Counted from the stretch's first letter, positions 1 to 12,095 are shown. The stretch: 64,000 bases of DNA from Siphonodentalium dalli (GCA_032622095.1 CP136066.1:56450609-56514608), one strand, 5' to 3'. Made by a program: numbers and translations. Notes: generated by a model not told the origin, from the letters alone.

Positions 1-297
1 ATTTGCGGGCACTAAATTTCTGTTTCAAGAAAATTATTTTTCTTCCGCAGATAAGAAATTTCTGAAGTTTCACATTTATATTCATATACGTGAATAAGGT
101 ATGACTTCGTCGACACTAATTTAATTTTGGAGAATTTTTTTTCTTCATATTTTGGGAACAGCATTATCCAGCTTTAGTTTGGGGAAATTTAAAGCCCTGC
201 CTAATTTAACTTCTTTTCGTGTGTTCAAATCTGCCACACCCACATATTATGCTGAAACATGTTGAGCCTTTTACGACCCTGGCTTCTTGATATTTTT

Positions 298-434
298 ACG
301 AAAACCTTGTGCCAATGCATTCTCGCATACATCAGATAATACATTGGCCTAACAATATTTACATTGACCTTGAAAAACCAGTACATTATCATATTTACGC
401 GAGGCTCCTCAGATAAAGATAAATTTATGAATAC
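298..434. repeat. Fragment of the CCAATGCATT palindromic MITE family
   Basis: 'ttgtgccaatgcattctcgcatac' followed by the inverted 'atacattggcctaacaatattt' matches the subterminal palindrome of the TIR family seen at 31.2, 33.6 and 38.8 kb. It is decayed, with no intact ends. Confidence 0.5.
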
Positions 435-1085
435 ATGAGTTTGAATCGTGTGTGTTATACGGGTAATATGAGGGGTATGGCAGATGTGTACACAAACACA
501 TTATATGCGGGCTGGGCCGGATGTGTACACAAGTCACATTATATGTGGAGTAGGATAGATGTCTATATAAGGCTTAAGCACACCTATATAAGTTATATGA
601 AGCTGGGACGGAATCGTGAGATTTAACCCTCTGCTTATGTATCACTGGGAAAATCATGAACATATGAGTCTAAATACACGATGCTGAAACATGCGTGTTT
701 TACGGGTAATATGTGGGATGGGGTGGATGTTTACATAAGCACGCCTATAGAAGTTATATGAAACTGGGATGGAATCACGAGATTTAACCCTCTATATATG
801 TGATTATATGTGCCATGTTACCTAGGAAAATGAAAGATTCATGATTCTGAAACAAGATTTAAGGTAATATGTCACATTTTATATGGGGTGGGCGAGATGT
901 GTACACACGTCACATTATACGTGGGGTGGGCGAGGAGTTACATGAGACTGGGAAGGAATCAAGAGATTTAACCCTCCCTCTTGCAAACTGATTATACTGG
1001 CATATAATTATGTGTTATCGACATATGACTCACTGGGAAAATGAAACAATAAATAACATCATTGTTTAACCCTCTCTCTCTCAAA
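435..1085. repeat. About three degenerate ~200-bp tandem units
   Basis: The blocks 'gggtaatatg', 'gatgtgtacacaagtcacattatat', 'gaagctgggacggaatcg' and 'agatttaaccctct' recur in the same order at about 460-625, 700-795 and 860-975. A short open frame at 435-626 arises from the repeat and has no domain. Confidence 0.6.
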
Positions 1086-1339
1086 GTGTGGATAAACCTA
1101 TATTGAGTGTTATCAATAGTTTAAAACAACCATTTCATGACGGGAGCTGCGCTGGTGCAGCCTTAAATACTCCGTGCCAGTGCATTCTCTCATGTATGCG
1201 AGTCAGAATAAATTTCAGACGAGATATATTCAGTGACGAAAAACCATCGGGTAAAAACCAGATGCGAACCTATAGAAGGGCGAAAATAAAATACCCGATA
1301 GAACCATATTTGAACCTCGTTAAAATTTCTCCGTCATAT

Positions 1340-1590
1340 TATCTTTCACAAAGCTTCGGATCAGCAACCATACTTTGGAAATTGAGAAAGGCAGATACAA
1401 ACGAACTAAAGTAGCCGCTGATGAGAGAATTTGCAAAAAGTGTGGAATGGAGGTAGAAACCGGAGAACACTTTATTATGCGATGCCCCATTTATAAAAAT
1501 CTAAGAAAACGTTTATTTGCGGAATTAAGCTACAATATTCAGACCTTTAATAATATGGCTGATCAACAGAAATTATTAATCATCTTGAGA
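1340..1590 (+). pseudogene. C-terminal fragment of a LINE reverse transcriptase
   Basis: The frame through 1354-1590 reads 'LRISNHTLEIEKGRYKR', then 'ICKKCGMEVETGEHF' and 'MRCPIYKNLRKRLF'. This is the C-x2-C...H-x4-C knuckle plus 'CP.Y..lR' tail found at the C-terminus of CR1/Jockey-type LINEs. It is the same domain as at 26.2 kb but a different family by sequence. Traces upstream to about 1210 may belong to it. It ends where the 14-bp minisatellite begins. Confidence 0.72.
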
Positions 1591-2312
1591 GACTCATGTA
1601 TTCAGACTTACGTATTCAGACTCATGTATTCACGCTCATGTACTCAGACTCATGTATTCAGACTCATGTATTCAGACTCATGTATTCAGACTCATGTATT
1701 CACGCTCATGTACTCAGACTCATGTATTCAGATTCATGTATTCAGACTCATGTATTCAGACTCATGTATTCAGACTCATGTACTCAGACTCATGTATTCA
1801 GACTCATGTATTCAGACTCGTGTATTCAGACTCATGTATTCAGACTTACGTATTCAGACTCATGTATTCACGCTCATGTACTCAGACTCGTGTATTCAGA
1901 CTCGTGTATTCAGACTCGTGTATTCAGACTCGTGTATTCAGACTCGTGTATTCAGACTCATGTATTCAGACTCGTGTATTCAGACTCGTGTATTCAGACT
2001 CGTGTATTCAGACTCGTGTATTCAGACTCATGTATTCAGACTCGTGTATTCAGGCTCATGTATTCACGCCCATGTACTCAGACTCATGTATTCAGACTAA
2101 TGTATTCAGATTCATGTATTACGGCTCATGTATTCATACTCATGTATTCAGAATAATGTATTCAGAATCATGTATTCTGAATCATTATCTGTATCTGAAT
2201 CTGAATGGATACGCCCCGCCCCACATATTACCCGTATAACACATATGATTCAAACTCATGTATTAAGGCTCATGTATTCAGACCCATGTATTCAGACTCA
2301 CTCCATCCAACA
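1591..2312. repeat. 14-bp minisatellite, about 50 units
   Basis: Unit gactcatgtattca, with variants such as ctcgtg, cacgctcatg and aataatg. Because 14 is not a multiple of 3 and the unit lacks stops, all three forward frames stay open and give spurious repetitive 'proteins'. Divergence increases after about 2050. Confidence 0.95.
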
Positions 2313-4669
2313 CAGGCGGCGTATAGCCGGGTTGTTATTTTATCAACGGTGGACATCTCAATATTTCCGGTCACCAACCGCACATCTCTTTATTTACTAT
2401 GACGATTATATTTGATCTCCAACAAGACTGTGCCGATTTCATAAACCCACAGCGTCACTAAATTCGGCTTAATTCGCCCTCTGGGGACCTCAGTTTTTCG
2501 ATTCAGTGTCTGATCACAAGCAATTACTGACGCAGATATTCGAGCATTTTAAAAATACCTTTTAGCATAACGCATATAAATTGTTATGATGCTTTTAAAC
2601 AAGTTCCACTAATTGCACATGTATGTGGACGCTCGTTGTATACGGAATGCGGATTTATGAAACGTGTTAACCATAGCTTTGACGCTTGTTATAGAGGTAA
2701 GATTTTTCTCAGATTTACAGTGGTTTTCTACCTCCCAATATGTTTATATTCCCATTTCCCCCCTGCTTAAATACACACACTCATACTGTCATCGTGTTTC
2801 AATAAAATTTGTTTAAAGTAAAATTCGCTGTGGTACTTTATCGTTGAATTGAATTAATTATTCCTAGTGACCGCAGCAGCTGCTGGTGATCGAGCAAATC
2901 AGTCAGATGTATGGGGTGTACCTAAACAGATGTATGGGGTGTACCTAAACAGATGTATGGGTATGTACCTAAACAGATGTATGGGGTGTACCTAAATTGG
3001 TGATTCAGCCGCTGCTGCTCAAAAGGTTAAAACCTAAAATTCTGATCATAAGATTTCCCGATTTCAGTTCAACTCATTTATAACGAAGATAGTCGGTCGT
3101 AGGTTGTGAAAATGGCACGTGGTGTGTATATGATCAGATTGTTCTCCCGAATATCAGCTCGTTTTCGGCTTATAATAGATTTGTTTTAGTGTAAACATAT
3201 TTTTATTTCCAAACAGTTAACATAATATAGAGATGAAACAAATATGAAAAAATAGAAGAGATAGTGTATGGAAATGAGGATCAGACAACAAGCCCGATGG
3301 CTTATATGAAGTCTTCTCCTCTTTGGCGACATGCCCCTTCCCCATTAAGCGAGGAATGGGCATCGATCAAACGGGAAAGGATTGAGATAATGTTTTTTTT
3401 AGGAGAAATGGAGATATATAACTAAGTTTGAGTTAGGGGTAAAACAGGGGGAAGATAGTGTTAGGGATAGCAAGAGGCAGAGAGAGAGGGGGTGAGAAAG
3501 TAGAAGACATGAGGGGGGGGGGGGGGCAGATGAATCGTAAAATGATGACAGTGGTGTTGAGTTTACAATAATTGAGTTGTTGCGTGATAAAACTGATGCT
3601 CGTCTATAGCAATATGCATGCGTCAGGTACCATGGGAGGGGGTCAATCGCAATGGATTTCATTTAGGTTCATAATCGGCGTAGAATAACTACCTGAAAAG
3701 GAAAGCATTTAGTGCCATTATCGACTCATACTGACTTGTTACAAGTGCATTATGGGCGAACAATAACACGAATAAACCAACTCACGATTCACCAGATGTA
3801 CGCGCTTTAAAACGTGTTTTCATTGAGGCCGCGCCCTAAAAACGAATAACGAGTATATCATTTTAAGTCCACTGTCGGCTTATTTCAGAATCAAATAAAA
3901 ACCAATATGAACCCATGGGAATAGTACTGGTCGATTGTAAGCCAACTTGCGCGAGGATATGTTGATGTGTTATACACCAATACAGGAGGAAGGGGACATA
4001 TGTTAACATTCTTCTTATTTCATGAGTTTTTTCTGGAGTTAAACGGACATGGCTCATTCGAGCTTCCAAATTTTATCTTTGCAATTTGGAAGGAGGTATA
4101 ATATAGGTTGGTAAATATACGAAATATTGATATACCGGCTTCATATTCTCTGAAAAACCCACCAAACTCGGCTAATAACCCACTAAACTCGGCTGATATC
4201 AGTTTTACAGTTTTACATCCAACGTTACAGACATGCGGGGGCAAGATGCAAAACAGAGTTCAGTCCCATCGCTACGCGATGTCTGAACGCTGCCGGCATG
4301 TGTATTTTCTAAATTAAATCTAACATTTTTTATTAAAGTGTTTTGACAGTTACAAATCATTCTGGCCTGATCTATAAATTATCATCGGTTGTGCAATGGG
4401 CATTTATTCAGAATAACATATTAAAAAAAAAAAAATTCACCGCCCAAACATACTATTTTTCCTTTCGTCACTACCGGTATTCAAGTTTAGTCATTTTGGT
4501 GGATTTGCAACTCACTGATAGAGTTAGGACTACGTTTAGCTAGTCGTAGTTGTAAATTCATTTTTCGCGAAAAGCATTGCTTCCCAAATATAATGACGAT
4601 TATAATTAGTATATACAGCAAATCGTGCGCAGTGAGATTTATCACAATGCACAATCTACAGTGTTCTAT
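2313..4669. other. Mostly unique sequence, no gene recognised
   Basis: Apart from the 23-bp repeat at 2905-3002, a G-run at 3511-3527 and a short inverted-repeat remnant at about 4035-4100 that matches 25145-25215 in reverse, I see no structure. Open frames here are short, overlap on opposite strands and show no motifs. Confidence 0.5.
2905..3002. repeat. 23-bp tandem repeat, four units
   Basis: The unit agatgtatggggtgtaccta plus aac repeats four times; one unit carries an extra 'at', and the last is followed by a diverged tail. It is flanked by two copies of 'gcagc(t)gctg'. No coding potential. Confidence 0.85.
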
Positions 4670-4997
4670 TTTTAATTATTAATAACTCTCCAATGACATG
4701 ATTTCGCTTCACAAAACCATTGTTATGTAAACATTACTGTTACAGTCAGAGTTGCATTGCTGATCAATGTTTAATTTGCCCAATAAGATACTAAAGTTTG
4801 TAAAATATCTTGATATTAAATAATGGAAAAGGTCTAAACTATTGAAAAATATTCTAATAATATTTCGACTAAATATTCGAACTTATTTCATGATTGCAAT
4901 GTTTGTTGACAAATCACTGTAACAGTTTTGTTTACATGACAATCGTTTCATTGTGCGACATTTTTGTTATTGGAGAGCTTTCAATAATTAATTAGCA
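4670..4997. repeat. Small foldback element with ~75-bp arms
   Basis: The arm 4670-4755 ('ttaataactctccaatgaca...gtaaacattactgttacag') is the imperfect reverse complement of 4915-4995 ('ctgtaacagttttgtttaca...ttggagagctttcaataatt'). The AT-rich centre has no coding content, a non-autonomous palindromic element. Confidence 0.6.
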
Positions 4998-5034
4998 ACA
5001 CAGCTTATCCAGTTGGAGGTGTGGGATTTTAGCC

Positions 5035-5185
5035 CTTTCATGGCGGGAGCTGCGCTGGAGCAGCATTAAATCATTCTGTGCCAGTCCATTCTTTTATATA
5101 TGAGAGGCTCACATAGGAAGCCTCGCATGTATAAGAGAATGCACTGGCTTAAAAGGTCAAGGTAAATATTGTTAGACCAATGTAT
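5035..5185. repeat. CCAATGCATT-family MITE fragment
   Basis: 'catggcgggagctgcgctgg' here and 'catgacgggagctgcgctgg' at 1137-1156 start the same block. An inverted pair 'ttttatatatgagaggc...gcctcgcatgtataagagaa' and 'ttagaccaatgtatta' follow, linking it to the family at 31 and 38 kb. Confidence 0.55.
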
Positions 5186-5214
5186 TAGTTTATATTATAT
5201 ATAATAGTATCATA

Positions 5215-5465
5215 TGGGAAATCACCATTGCGTTTAAATGAACAGAACACATGCCTCAATTTTGTTTCATTTATGTGTTTTTGATAAACACTAGTGTGTT
5301 TTAATAAATGGAACACATGGTAAATCGCTAGTGTTTTAAAATAAACAGAACACATGCCTGAATACTGTTTCATTTAGGTGTTTTTGATAAACACTAGTGT
5401 TTTTTAATAAACGGAACACATGCCTGAATACTGTTTCATTTAGGCGTTTTTGTGTAACACATGTT
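5215..5465. repeat. Tandem ~67-bp repeat, about 3.5 units
   Basis: 'aacacatgcctgaatactgt' with 'ttcatttaggtgtttttgat' and 'aaacactagtgt' repeats head to tail; one unit is shortened. It is noncoding. Confidence 0.75.
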
Positions 5466-5718
5466 TTGCATAATAATTTTATACAGTGTAGACCATTTTC
5501 AAATGAATATGGACAGTTCAGTTTCTCAGAATAATGCAGAATGAATTGTAATTAGAACAATCTCAAATAAATAAATGCGACATTTCTTCACATTACGTGT
5601 AGGTGCGGGCAGCAGTAAGTCCTGCGCAGGGGACTGAACTCTGCATGGAGCTTGATTCGGGGGACGCAGTCACAGCGATGGGCCGATAAAACAACAAATT
5701 CATAATGGACTTGTTTAG

Positions 5719-6085
5719 TCATGGCGTTTCATGGAGTGTCAGAATGCTACATGTGCATGATCCCGACCCATGCAGCCGTGTACTTAGTGTCAGAATGCAA
5801 CTTGTGCATGATCTCGACCCATTCAGTCGTGTACTTAGTGTCAGAACGCAACGTGTGCATGATCCCGACCCATTCAGCCGTGTACTTAGTGTCAGAATGA
5901 AACTTATGCCTGCTCCCGACCCAAATGCACTTAGTGTCATAATGCAACTTGTGCATGCTCCCGACCCATGCAGTCGTGTACTTAGTGTCAGAATGGTCTT
6001 GTGTATGCTCCCGTCCCAGTCAGTCGTGTACTTAGTGTCAGATTGCAACTTGCCCATTCTCCCGACCCATGCAGCCGTAGACCAT
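5719..6085. repeat. 51-bp tandem repeat, about seven units
   Basis: The unit begins gtgtacttagtgtcagaatg and ends cccgacccatgcagcc. The period is 51 bp, with one contracted unit near 5920. Because 51 is divisible by 3, long frames persist on both strands (a 159-codon frame on + and 138 on -). They are repeat artefacts. One more unit occurs at 11850-11925 beside an inverted copy of the flank. Confidence 0.88.
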
Positions 6086-6380
6086 TTTACAGATAACCAT
6101 TTTGACTGTTGCATTGTGGGCCAGAAACTATCCAAACAAAGCCATGTGCTTTACGGCCCCATGCATTTACTATGGGGGATTTAGGGTGGGTCTATAAAAC
6201 TAATTATAACTTTGGTATCTGTCATAGTTTACGCGAGAAATTTTAAACATATATCAGGGACATGTACCCCTTCTAGAATGTTCAAAAACATTTCCAGTTG
6301 CTTGTCGTATTTTAATTGATTTTATGCGATGAAATAATGCGAAAATTCAGAAAATTGCACTATTAGCGAGTTTGCGATTT
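6060..6380. repeat. Dispersed repeat, inverted copy at 11565-11850
   Basis: Blocks such as 'gggccagaaactatccaaac', 'gatttagggtgggtctataa' and 'acatgtaccccttctagaat' recur as reverse complement at 11565-11850. Together with the shared 51-bp repeats this marks two copies of one mobile or foldback unit in opposite orientation. Confidence 0.75.
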
Positions 6381-6450
6381 CAAACGGGTACGGGTACCGG
6401 TACGGGTACTGGTAGCTACCCGTACCGGTACACGTTTTGAAATCGCAAAC
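6370..6450. repeat. 81-bp near-perfect palindrome
   Basis: GTTTGCGATTTCAAA is mirrored by TTTTGAAATCGCAAAC; between them, cgggtacgggtaccggtacg and tacccgtaccggtacacg form the inner stem. 'Acgggtacgggta' and 'atcgcaaactcgctaatttc' recur near 9204-9250, so this is the end of a repeat family. Confidence 0.8.
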
Positions 6451-7089
6451 TGTTTTACGGGTAGAATTAAGCATATCGACGGGTAGTGTATGGTGAGCCA
6501 ATTGCAGCACAATTTATATGATGTAGAGAAATTGTTATCCGCATTCGCTTTCTTGGCCGACGTTATACTTGTTGTTATGGTTATATGATGGACATCTGCG
6601 TGGATAATGGATTGCATTAACCAGGGACGAGGCGAAAGTGGAAGGGGTTGGCGTCTTTCTTTGACTCATTTTGGTAACATTTTCAATAATTAGCTTTCAT
6701 AAGTAATTTCCCAGACCGTTCGAGTGTCGTCTAGAACAGATGGAATTTTCTGACTGAGAAAATATGTTATGATAGCACAAATATATAATTACGCTAATTT
6801 AATAATCCAACAATTATTCGGTGTAAAATGTGTTGGTTTAGACCCAGGGTCCAAGAATGTCCTACATGCATGCACTTTTAGTCAGATATAAGACCGAAAT
6901 TGCCCCTTATATTAGTTGGGGAATATTTAGTCATATAACTGGTAATGGGTTGGAATCTTTCGAAGGGTCGGGCAAGGGAATATTCATCCCAAGAACTTGG
7001 ATATTTGTCTGGGTCTAAACCCGGATGTAGGTAGAACAAGAGCTACACTGGGCGTGCAAAATACCCCCTCTCTTGGGTCGGCGGAAACT

Positions 7090-7740
7090 GGTAAAAAAAG
7101 GGGCATAACTCTGGTAAAAATTGGCGGACGGAACTCAAATTTGAACTTGACCTGTGTTTTGGTGGGAGAAAAGTAATATACCAAATTATCATTGAATCCG
7201 ATAAGCTCTAGTAAAGTTATCATCCGGAAAACAAATTTCAGGGATTTTCTAAGTCAAATTACGTCAAATAAGGGGCATAACTCCGGTGAAAATTGGTGGA
7301 CGGAACCCAAATTCGAACTTGATCTGTCTTTTCTCCTAATAAACCCACATACCAAATTTGATTGAAATCGGTTCACTCTAACTAACTCTGCCAGAACCCA
7401 AGTTCGAACTTGACCTGTGTTTTGGTGGGAGAAAGTGATATACCAAATTTGGATTCATTCCGATAAACTATACTAAAGTTATCATCCGGACAACAAATTT
7501 CAAGGATTTTCTAAGTAAAAAAACGTCAAATAAGGGGCATAACTCCGGTGAAAATTGGCGGGCGGAACCCAAATTCGAACTTGAACTTACTTTTCGGCTA
7601 ATAAACCCACATACCAAATTTTATTGAATTTGGTTCACTCTAACTAAAAGTTATCATCCGGAAACCAGGTTAACGGGTCGACGCCCGGACGGACAGACCA
7701 ATACTATAATGCGGCCGTTTTTTTCAAACGGGCGTATAAA
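7090..7740. repeat. Dispersed repeat with three 'ggggcataact' blocks
   Basis: 'aggggcataactc(t/c)ggt', 'aaaattggcggacggaaccc' and 'ttcgaacttgacctgtgttt' recur at 7100, 7271 and 7534. A terminal 'cgcccggacggacagacc' follows. Repeats of this wording are, from memory, abundant in mollusc genomes, which supports but does not prove the taxon. Confidence 0.7.
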
Positions 7741-8189
7741 AATCAAACTTGTTAAATATAAAGGGTGTTTAATGGTACACTATTCATTATATGGTTCGAA
7801 TAAAGAGCGTTAGCTTCACGTCTATGCGAAACAAAGAAAACAGCTAAAAGTCGATCTGATGACGGTAAGATTGTGCCGACTATGAGGTGTGTATATCAGT
7901 ATTTGGTGTCACTCTCGGCCACTACAATATACAACAGTCTTGGGGTTCAAATGCGCCATGTCCGTTCAAAAGTCAAATATCTATATTAAAATGAGAAATC
8001 AGTCACCACCACATAAGGTACAATAACTGAACGGTTGTATTCAATCGTGTAACACATTCACGGTGTACTTATGCACAAAGGGTCGATAGGGGACGTATAT
8101 GTATATACCTAACACACCAAAACATACGTTGAAATTATTCTGTCAATCAGTTGGATTTCCAAAAATGTATTAGTGCGGATTTATTTTTA
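7740..8189. other. No gene recognised, one AAAGAGCGT box
   Basis: The box at 7802 is followed by 'cttcacgtctatgcgaa', nearly matching the sequence after the box at 25032 ('tttcacttctatgcgac'), so these flanks are homologous. Confidence 0.45.
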
Positions 8190-8774
8190 TAGTTTTTGAC
8201 CAACATTTGCAAATATTCCTACTTTTGGTAGAAAAACATTCGGGCTATATGGTCAACAGCAGGTTGGAAATATCCAACAAATGTAAAGCTTGAGGAAAGT
8301 CAATAATTTATCAATTTTCATGTTCAGATTTCAAAACGTTCTCACACCAGACCGAACCATGGTCGACCCGGTATGCCCTGGTCTAACCACATTCAGTGGC
8401 TCGTCAATACTGATCATTGATTTGTGAAAAACAAACCAGGGCGTGAATTTGCCTGGTGTTAGACCACTAGATGTTATGATTTTGCAATTTCCAGGTTCAT
8501 ATCTACAAAACTGTTCTCGTACTGCATGGTCGGCAAGGTGGACCCCCCCCCATCACAGGACTTCTGCAACAAGACTACTGATCCATTTAGAACAGTCCAC
8601 AATAATATTCAGGACAGTGAAGGATCAGTTGGGGGGAATTAGAGCCTAACGGCGTGCACAATTTGAATTACGCACAAACCTCTGTTTGGTGTGGTTTAAG
8701 GGGGTGTATAGTTGGGAATTTGAAGGTGGACACACCTTCTCAACGCGGAGACCCCCTATAATTACGTCCCTGTG
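8190..8774 (+). mobile_element. Decayed hAT-like copy related to 50163-51323
   Basis: It shares 'ggttggaaatatccaaca', 'caccagaccgaaccatggtc' and the end 'ggagaccccc...acgtccctg' with the complete element at 50.2-51.3 kb. The 5' TIR is lost. A short open frame at 8443-8649 lies inside and has no domain. Confidence 0.6.
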
Positions 8775-9203
8775 TCGAGACTGCGTATAGCACCGCCAAC
8801 TCACTCTAATAATCATAACATGTCGAGAATCCCGGGGTTAGCCCCCCCCAATCACATTCCCAAAAAATAACATGTCATTACTTGAGTGAAGACAGTTGTC
8901 AGTAAACAAATCGGCGTTCCATAGTTATCTTAGTGTTAGAAGCCGCCTCGATACTTTGAACATAAAACATGGCTTAAATGACAAATGTATCAATGAGATT
9001 TGGCAATTAAATCGTGCAATAAATAGATTAATGCATAGCTGACTGTTATTTCGTAGAACTAATGTACTTTTGAGTGAGAAAACTTTAGCGAAAGACTACC
9101 AGTCAATGGGATACATCTACCCGTTCCAAATCCCTATCGCTTTATGTGCTGCATTCAAAGTACGCAAATGACCGTGACGAATTTCACCGATCTACCTGGA
9201 TCT

Positions 9204-9355
9204 ACCGGTACCCGTACCCGTCCGACGGGTATCGCAAACTCGCTAATTTCTCAATATTTTGCGGTTTTAGTAAACGCCTGATAAAAGTCGTTCTATTGGG
9301 AATTTTTACACCAAATTTTCAGAGAATATAGAGTAAACACAGTACTATGCAATTA
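9204..9355 (-). repeat. Dispersed repeat R1, minus-strand copy
   Basis: 'atattttgcggttttagtaa', 'acgcctgataaaagtcgttc' and 'tattgggaatttttacacca' are the reverse complement of 10395-10500 and 11465-11570. It starts at a GGTACC-rich end like the 6370 palindrome. Confidence 0.75.
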
Positions 9356-10317
9356 TAAATTTAACTCCACATGATACAAATGAAGCCTCCTCTCGTAGAG
9401 CCAAGACAATAAACTGTTTGATGATTGGAGTTTTGTGTGAAATTATTAATTATTCTAGCAGTTCTTGGTACCCAAAGGAACAACAAAGAAAAAAATATAT
9501 TCAACCTCTCAAATGTATAAAAATCCTATGTTTTTGTTGTCTCTTAATAAATGCTCAGATTCTACATACAATGAAGATGATGATATGTGAAATTCAAGAT
9601 TTTTCGCCAGATAGATCGAAAGAAATACTTTGTTGAAATCTCTTGTCGTATTTTGCTGTATTTATGCAAAACGTGCATCTCCATCTTAACACATCGATGT
9701 AGATTGAAAACGACATATTTGCGGTCATGTAATGAGAACATAAACGCTCTTTATTGGTTCCGTTTTATATGGTATAAAATGACCTTCCGAGTATACTTCG
9801 AATATAACTCTAAACTTGAAATTTTTTTTGTAGAAAATCAATAAACTTATAGTGCATGTACGAATATTCATATCAAATATTAAATAATACTCACGTTTCT
9901 GGGTTACGTCGGTCATTATTGCAACCGAAAACTGCACAGCGATTTGAAGGCATTTTCAATTTATGATTTTGTAAGGGTAGTATAGATGGGCGCGAAGTCG
10001 CATATATAGCATACAGTGGCGGCATTTTCAGACAACTTTTGAAGAAACCCTAGCATATGGATTAGGTTCAACCTAATCATAGCAAGGGCTTCGTTTCATA
10101 CAGTTAAACAAACAAACGACGGCAAGACCTCCACTAGTGTGTTGATAACTGTTGTGAAAACAATACTAATTCGTCCTGATGTGCAACCGTCACAATAGAC
10201 ATGAAAGAGTATCACCTCGCCCTCTCACATGCTTCAGTTGTCAGTTAAAACACGAAGTTTTTCATAAAACAGTTTCATTTTCGTGAAACGCATGCGAAGC
10301 CAGATGTGCGAAGAGAG
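9356..10317. other. AT-rich, no gene recognised
   Basis: Short overlapping frames on both strands at 9418-9937 lack motifs and splice-supported context. One AAAGAGCGT box (reverse) lies near 9745. Nothing else is supportable. Confidence 0.45.
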
Positions 10318-10500
10318 AATTTATTGACGGCAGCTTCGGCAGCCTGAGGGTTAATTAATCCCAAATGCACGGAACTCATTTACGATATTCCGATAGTACT
10401 GTGTTTACTCAATATTCTCTGACAATTCGGTGTAAAAATTCCCAATAGAACGACTTTTATCAGGCGTTTACTAAAACCGCAAAATATTGAGAATATTAAA
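10318..10500 (+). repeat. Dispersed repeat R1, copy 2
   Basis: About 180 bp, from 'gaatttattgacggcagctt' to 'ccgcaaaatattgagaa', nearly identical to 11390-11572 in the same orientation. The copies are 1072 bp apart. Confidence 0.8.
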
Positions 10501-11389
10501 AACCTTCTTGCGCAAAAGCGCCGGTACACAATAAAGAGCGTTTTCATTTATAATCATTTTTACTCGTTTTTAAAACTGATGTATATTGTTTTGTGAATGC
10601 TCATTGGTCACGCTATTTAATTTACGTAGTTTTTTCTGTTGTATTTGAACATTTGTTACACAGGCTTCACGATTATTAACTTTAAAGACACGGTTGGCCT
10701 TGGCGGTGGGTATCCTGTGAAAATATCTCCACCCGTCAAAAACCGCCACAAACAGAAAGAACATCAAAATGTAGATAGACTTTGTCCGTATACAAATAAG
10801 AAATATCGCATAAACAGTATGTTATGGTCATATGTTTCACCATTGTTATGTAATCAAAGGCGTAAAAGGTTACTTTTCTGGTGTTTGTTTATATTATGAT
10901 GGTAAACATAAAGAGCGTTCTTTGTTGGTGAATACCTGATATGGAACTAATAAAGAGCGTTTATGCCATTTGTGTGTGATTAGCCAGTAGCATTGTGCTG
11001 TCTTCTGTAACACAATCAGGCTCTTGTTTAGGTAAAATATAGTAGGTCTGTATGATAACATGCTGTGTACGCGATGGTCATGGTATATATGAACGAAACT
11101 TTATGCGTTTTACTGTTTTTCTGTTTACGGTGTTTGGAACAAATATGAATATTTTCGACAATTAAGGCCGCACGTGCCTTTAACTGATAAGCGCCGACTT
11201 CTACGTATGCGCGCAACAGTTTGTCTCAAATAAATTGTTATAAAAACACAGGTTTATGGCCGCGGACATAAGCCGATTAAGTGTGATGTAATTTATCCAT
11301 GAACTTGACAAATGGAGATTCTATCACCATTCGACACGAAAATGGGACCTTTAAACAGACAAGTTTCATCCTCGTCGAACACGAAAAAG
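10501..11389. other. Intergenic or 5' intronic sequence with three AAAGAGCGT boxes
   Basis: Boxes lie at about 10533, 10910 and 10952; the last two are 42 bp apart. No coding feature is recognised. The region may contain the GT92-like gene's promoter or an upstream intron, since exon 1 begins at an acceptor. Confidence 0.4.
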
Positions 11390-11850
11390 CGAATTTATTG
11401 ACGGCAGCTTCGGCAGTCTGAGGGTTAATTAATCCTAAATGCACGGAACTCCTTTACGATATTCCGATAGTACTGTGTTTACTCTATATTCTCTGAACAT
11501 TTGGTGTAAAAATTCCCAATAGAACGACTTTTATCAGGCGTTTACTAAAACCGCAAAATATTGAGAAATTAGTGCAATTTTCTGAATTTTCGCATTATTT
11601 TATCGCATAAAATCAATTAAAATACGACAAGCAACTGGAAATGTTTTTGAACATTCTAGAAGGGGTACATGTCCCTGATATATGTTTAAAATTTCTCGCG
11701 TAAACTATGACAGATACCAAAGTTATAATTAGTTTTATAGACCCACCCTAAATCCCCCATAGCAAATGCATCGGGCCGTAAAGCACATGGCTTTGTTTGG
11801 ATAGTTTCTGGCCCACACTGCATCATTCTCGCTATCTGTAAAATGGTCTG
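11390..11850 (+). repeat. Dispersed repeat R1, copy 3, continuing into the inverted 6-kb block
   Basis: The first 180 bp match copy 2; the rest is the reverse complement of 6060-6380. Copies 1 to 3 and the 51-bp array therefore belong to one family, probably a TIR element of several kb now rearranged. Confidence 0.75.
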
Positions 11851-12069
11851 TGTACTTAGTGTCAGAACGCAATGCGTTCATGCTCCCGACCCATGCAGCC
11901 GTGTACTTATTGTCAGAACACTGTGTCATCCCTGCACGTGGCACAATGTGAGAGGAGCGGGGGTAATGAATTCATCCAGTACGATTTTCGATGTACATGT
12001 AGCAGCTTTTTATTAAATTATTATGTATTTTACTCAGTTTTACTAATTGTTTTCGTTCGTATGTTGCAG

Positions 12070-12095
12070 GATTATTCACAATCTGAACACTAAGT
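12070..12095 (+). other. 5'UTR part of the first coding exon, with 3' splice site
   Basis: A T-rich tract ending in 'tatgttgcag' places an acceptor AG at 12068-12069, followed by 26 nt of untranslated sequence and the ATG at 12096. An in-frame TGA lies at 12084-12086, so this ATG is the first possible start. The acceptor implies an upstream non-coding exon, which was not located. The promoter therefore lies further 5'. Confidence 0.5.

Noticed and set aside
1375-2239. Long repetitive frames (186-241 codons) in all three forward frames
   Set aside because: They come from a stop-free 14-bp tandem repeat; only the first ~70 codons of one frame are a LINE remnant.
5705-6184. 159-codon + frame and 138-codon - frame
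   Set aside because: The 51-bp repeat is a multiple of three and lacks stops on either strand; no domain, start context or splice support.
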